From Mesorhizobium sp. M9A.F.Ca.ET.002.03.1.2 (lineage in GTDB: Bacteria > Pseudomonadota > Alphaproteobacteria > Rhizobiales > Rhizobiaceae), in the NCBI RefSeq assembly GCF_003952365.1, contig NZ_CP034443.1, positions 3,155,001 through 3,219,000 on the forward strand: 64,000 nt of DNA. The letters run 5' to 3'. The notes below the pieces were generated by a model. It made no database searches. It was not told the origin of the DNA and saw only the letters and a list, made by a program, of their open reading frames with translations. A program made the position numbers and the translations under genes. Positions 63,973-64,000 of the stretch are shown in pieces (the stretch's first letter is position 1; the number at the start of each line of letters is the position of its first letter).

Positions 63973-64000
63973 TTACCCGATCCGGGTGATCGCGTAAGGC

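Overview
The window looks like part of a rhizobial chromosome or accessory replicon, closest to Mesorhizobium and its Brucella/Rhizobium relatives. This rests on the high GC content, dense ABC-transporter operons with ATGA overlaps, a Brucella/rhizobium-type erythritol locus (eryA, eryB, eryC, deoR, eryH, eryI), a type II lumazine synthase behind an FMN riboswitch, and several short palindromic intergenic repeats of the kind common in rhizobia. No tRNA, rRNA, CRISPR array, phage or insertion sequence was seen. All identifications come from reading motifs by eye; no database search was run.

Layout. 1-426: 5' part of a FadR-type GntR regulator, cut by the window edge. 633-14389 (+): a long catabolic and transport cluster with a fumarylacetoacetate-hydrolase-family enzyme, an alpha/beta hydrolase, an amidohydrolase, a complete Liv-type ABC importer whose second ATPase is fused to a UPF0261 (Tm-1-like) domain, a flotillin-like protein with a long charged coiled coil, a stand-alone SRPBCC protein, and an SRPBCC-quinone oxidoreductase fusion. 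14394-14880 (-): remnant of a PotC-type permease. 15012-17078 (+): pseudouridine kinase and pseudouridine-5'-phosphate glycosidase. 17098-18504 (-): GlcD-like FAD oxidase.

18754-26182 (-): a compact five-gene operon, SWIM zinc finger / DUF5691 / MoxR-type AAA ATPase / DUF5682 / VWA protein. This is the best candidate here for a poorly understood system. 26437-32938 (-): LacI regulator, CUT1-type sugar importer and a GH63-like glycosidase, possibly for glucosylglycerate or mannosylglycerate.

33136-44956 (+): SorC/EryD-like regulator, a polyol importer with two different ATPases (one lacking canonical catalytic residues), erythritol kinase, a hydroxyacid dehydrogenase, EryB and EryC. A three-gene insert (45349-48337: periplasmic binding protein, divergent DAACS symporter, Asp/Glu racemase) follows; it lies between a decayed fragment of an aldolase 3' end and the intact aldolase gene. 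48630-53846 holds that class II aldolase (-), DeoR, EryH and EryI (+), and DhaL/DhaK (-). Together these could take erythritol and related polyols through tetrulose phosphates to erythrose-4-phosphate and central metabolism.

53897-54609 (-): ribH2 with an FMN riboswitch. 54740-60357 (-): AraC regulator plus a PaoABC-like molybdenum hydroxylase whose FAD subunit has a frameshift and which has an NTF2-like exported protein between subunit genes. 60527-63972: a DUF1537 kinase and RuBisCO-like protein pair (OiaK/OiaX-like, apionate-type catabolism) divergent from a GntR regulator.
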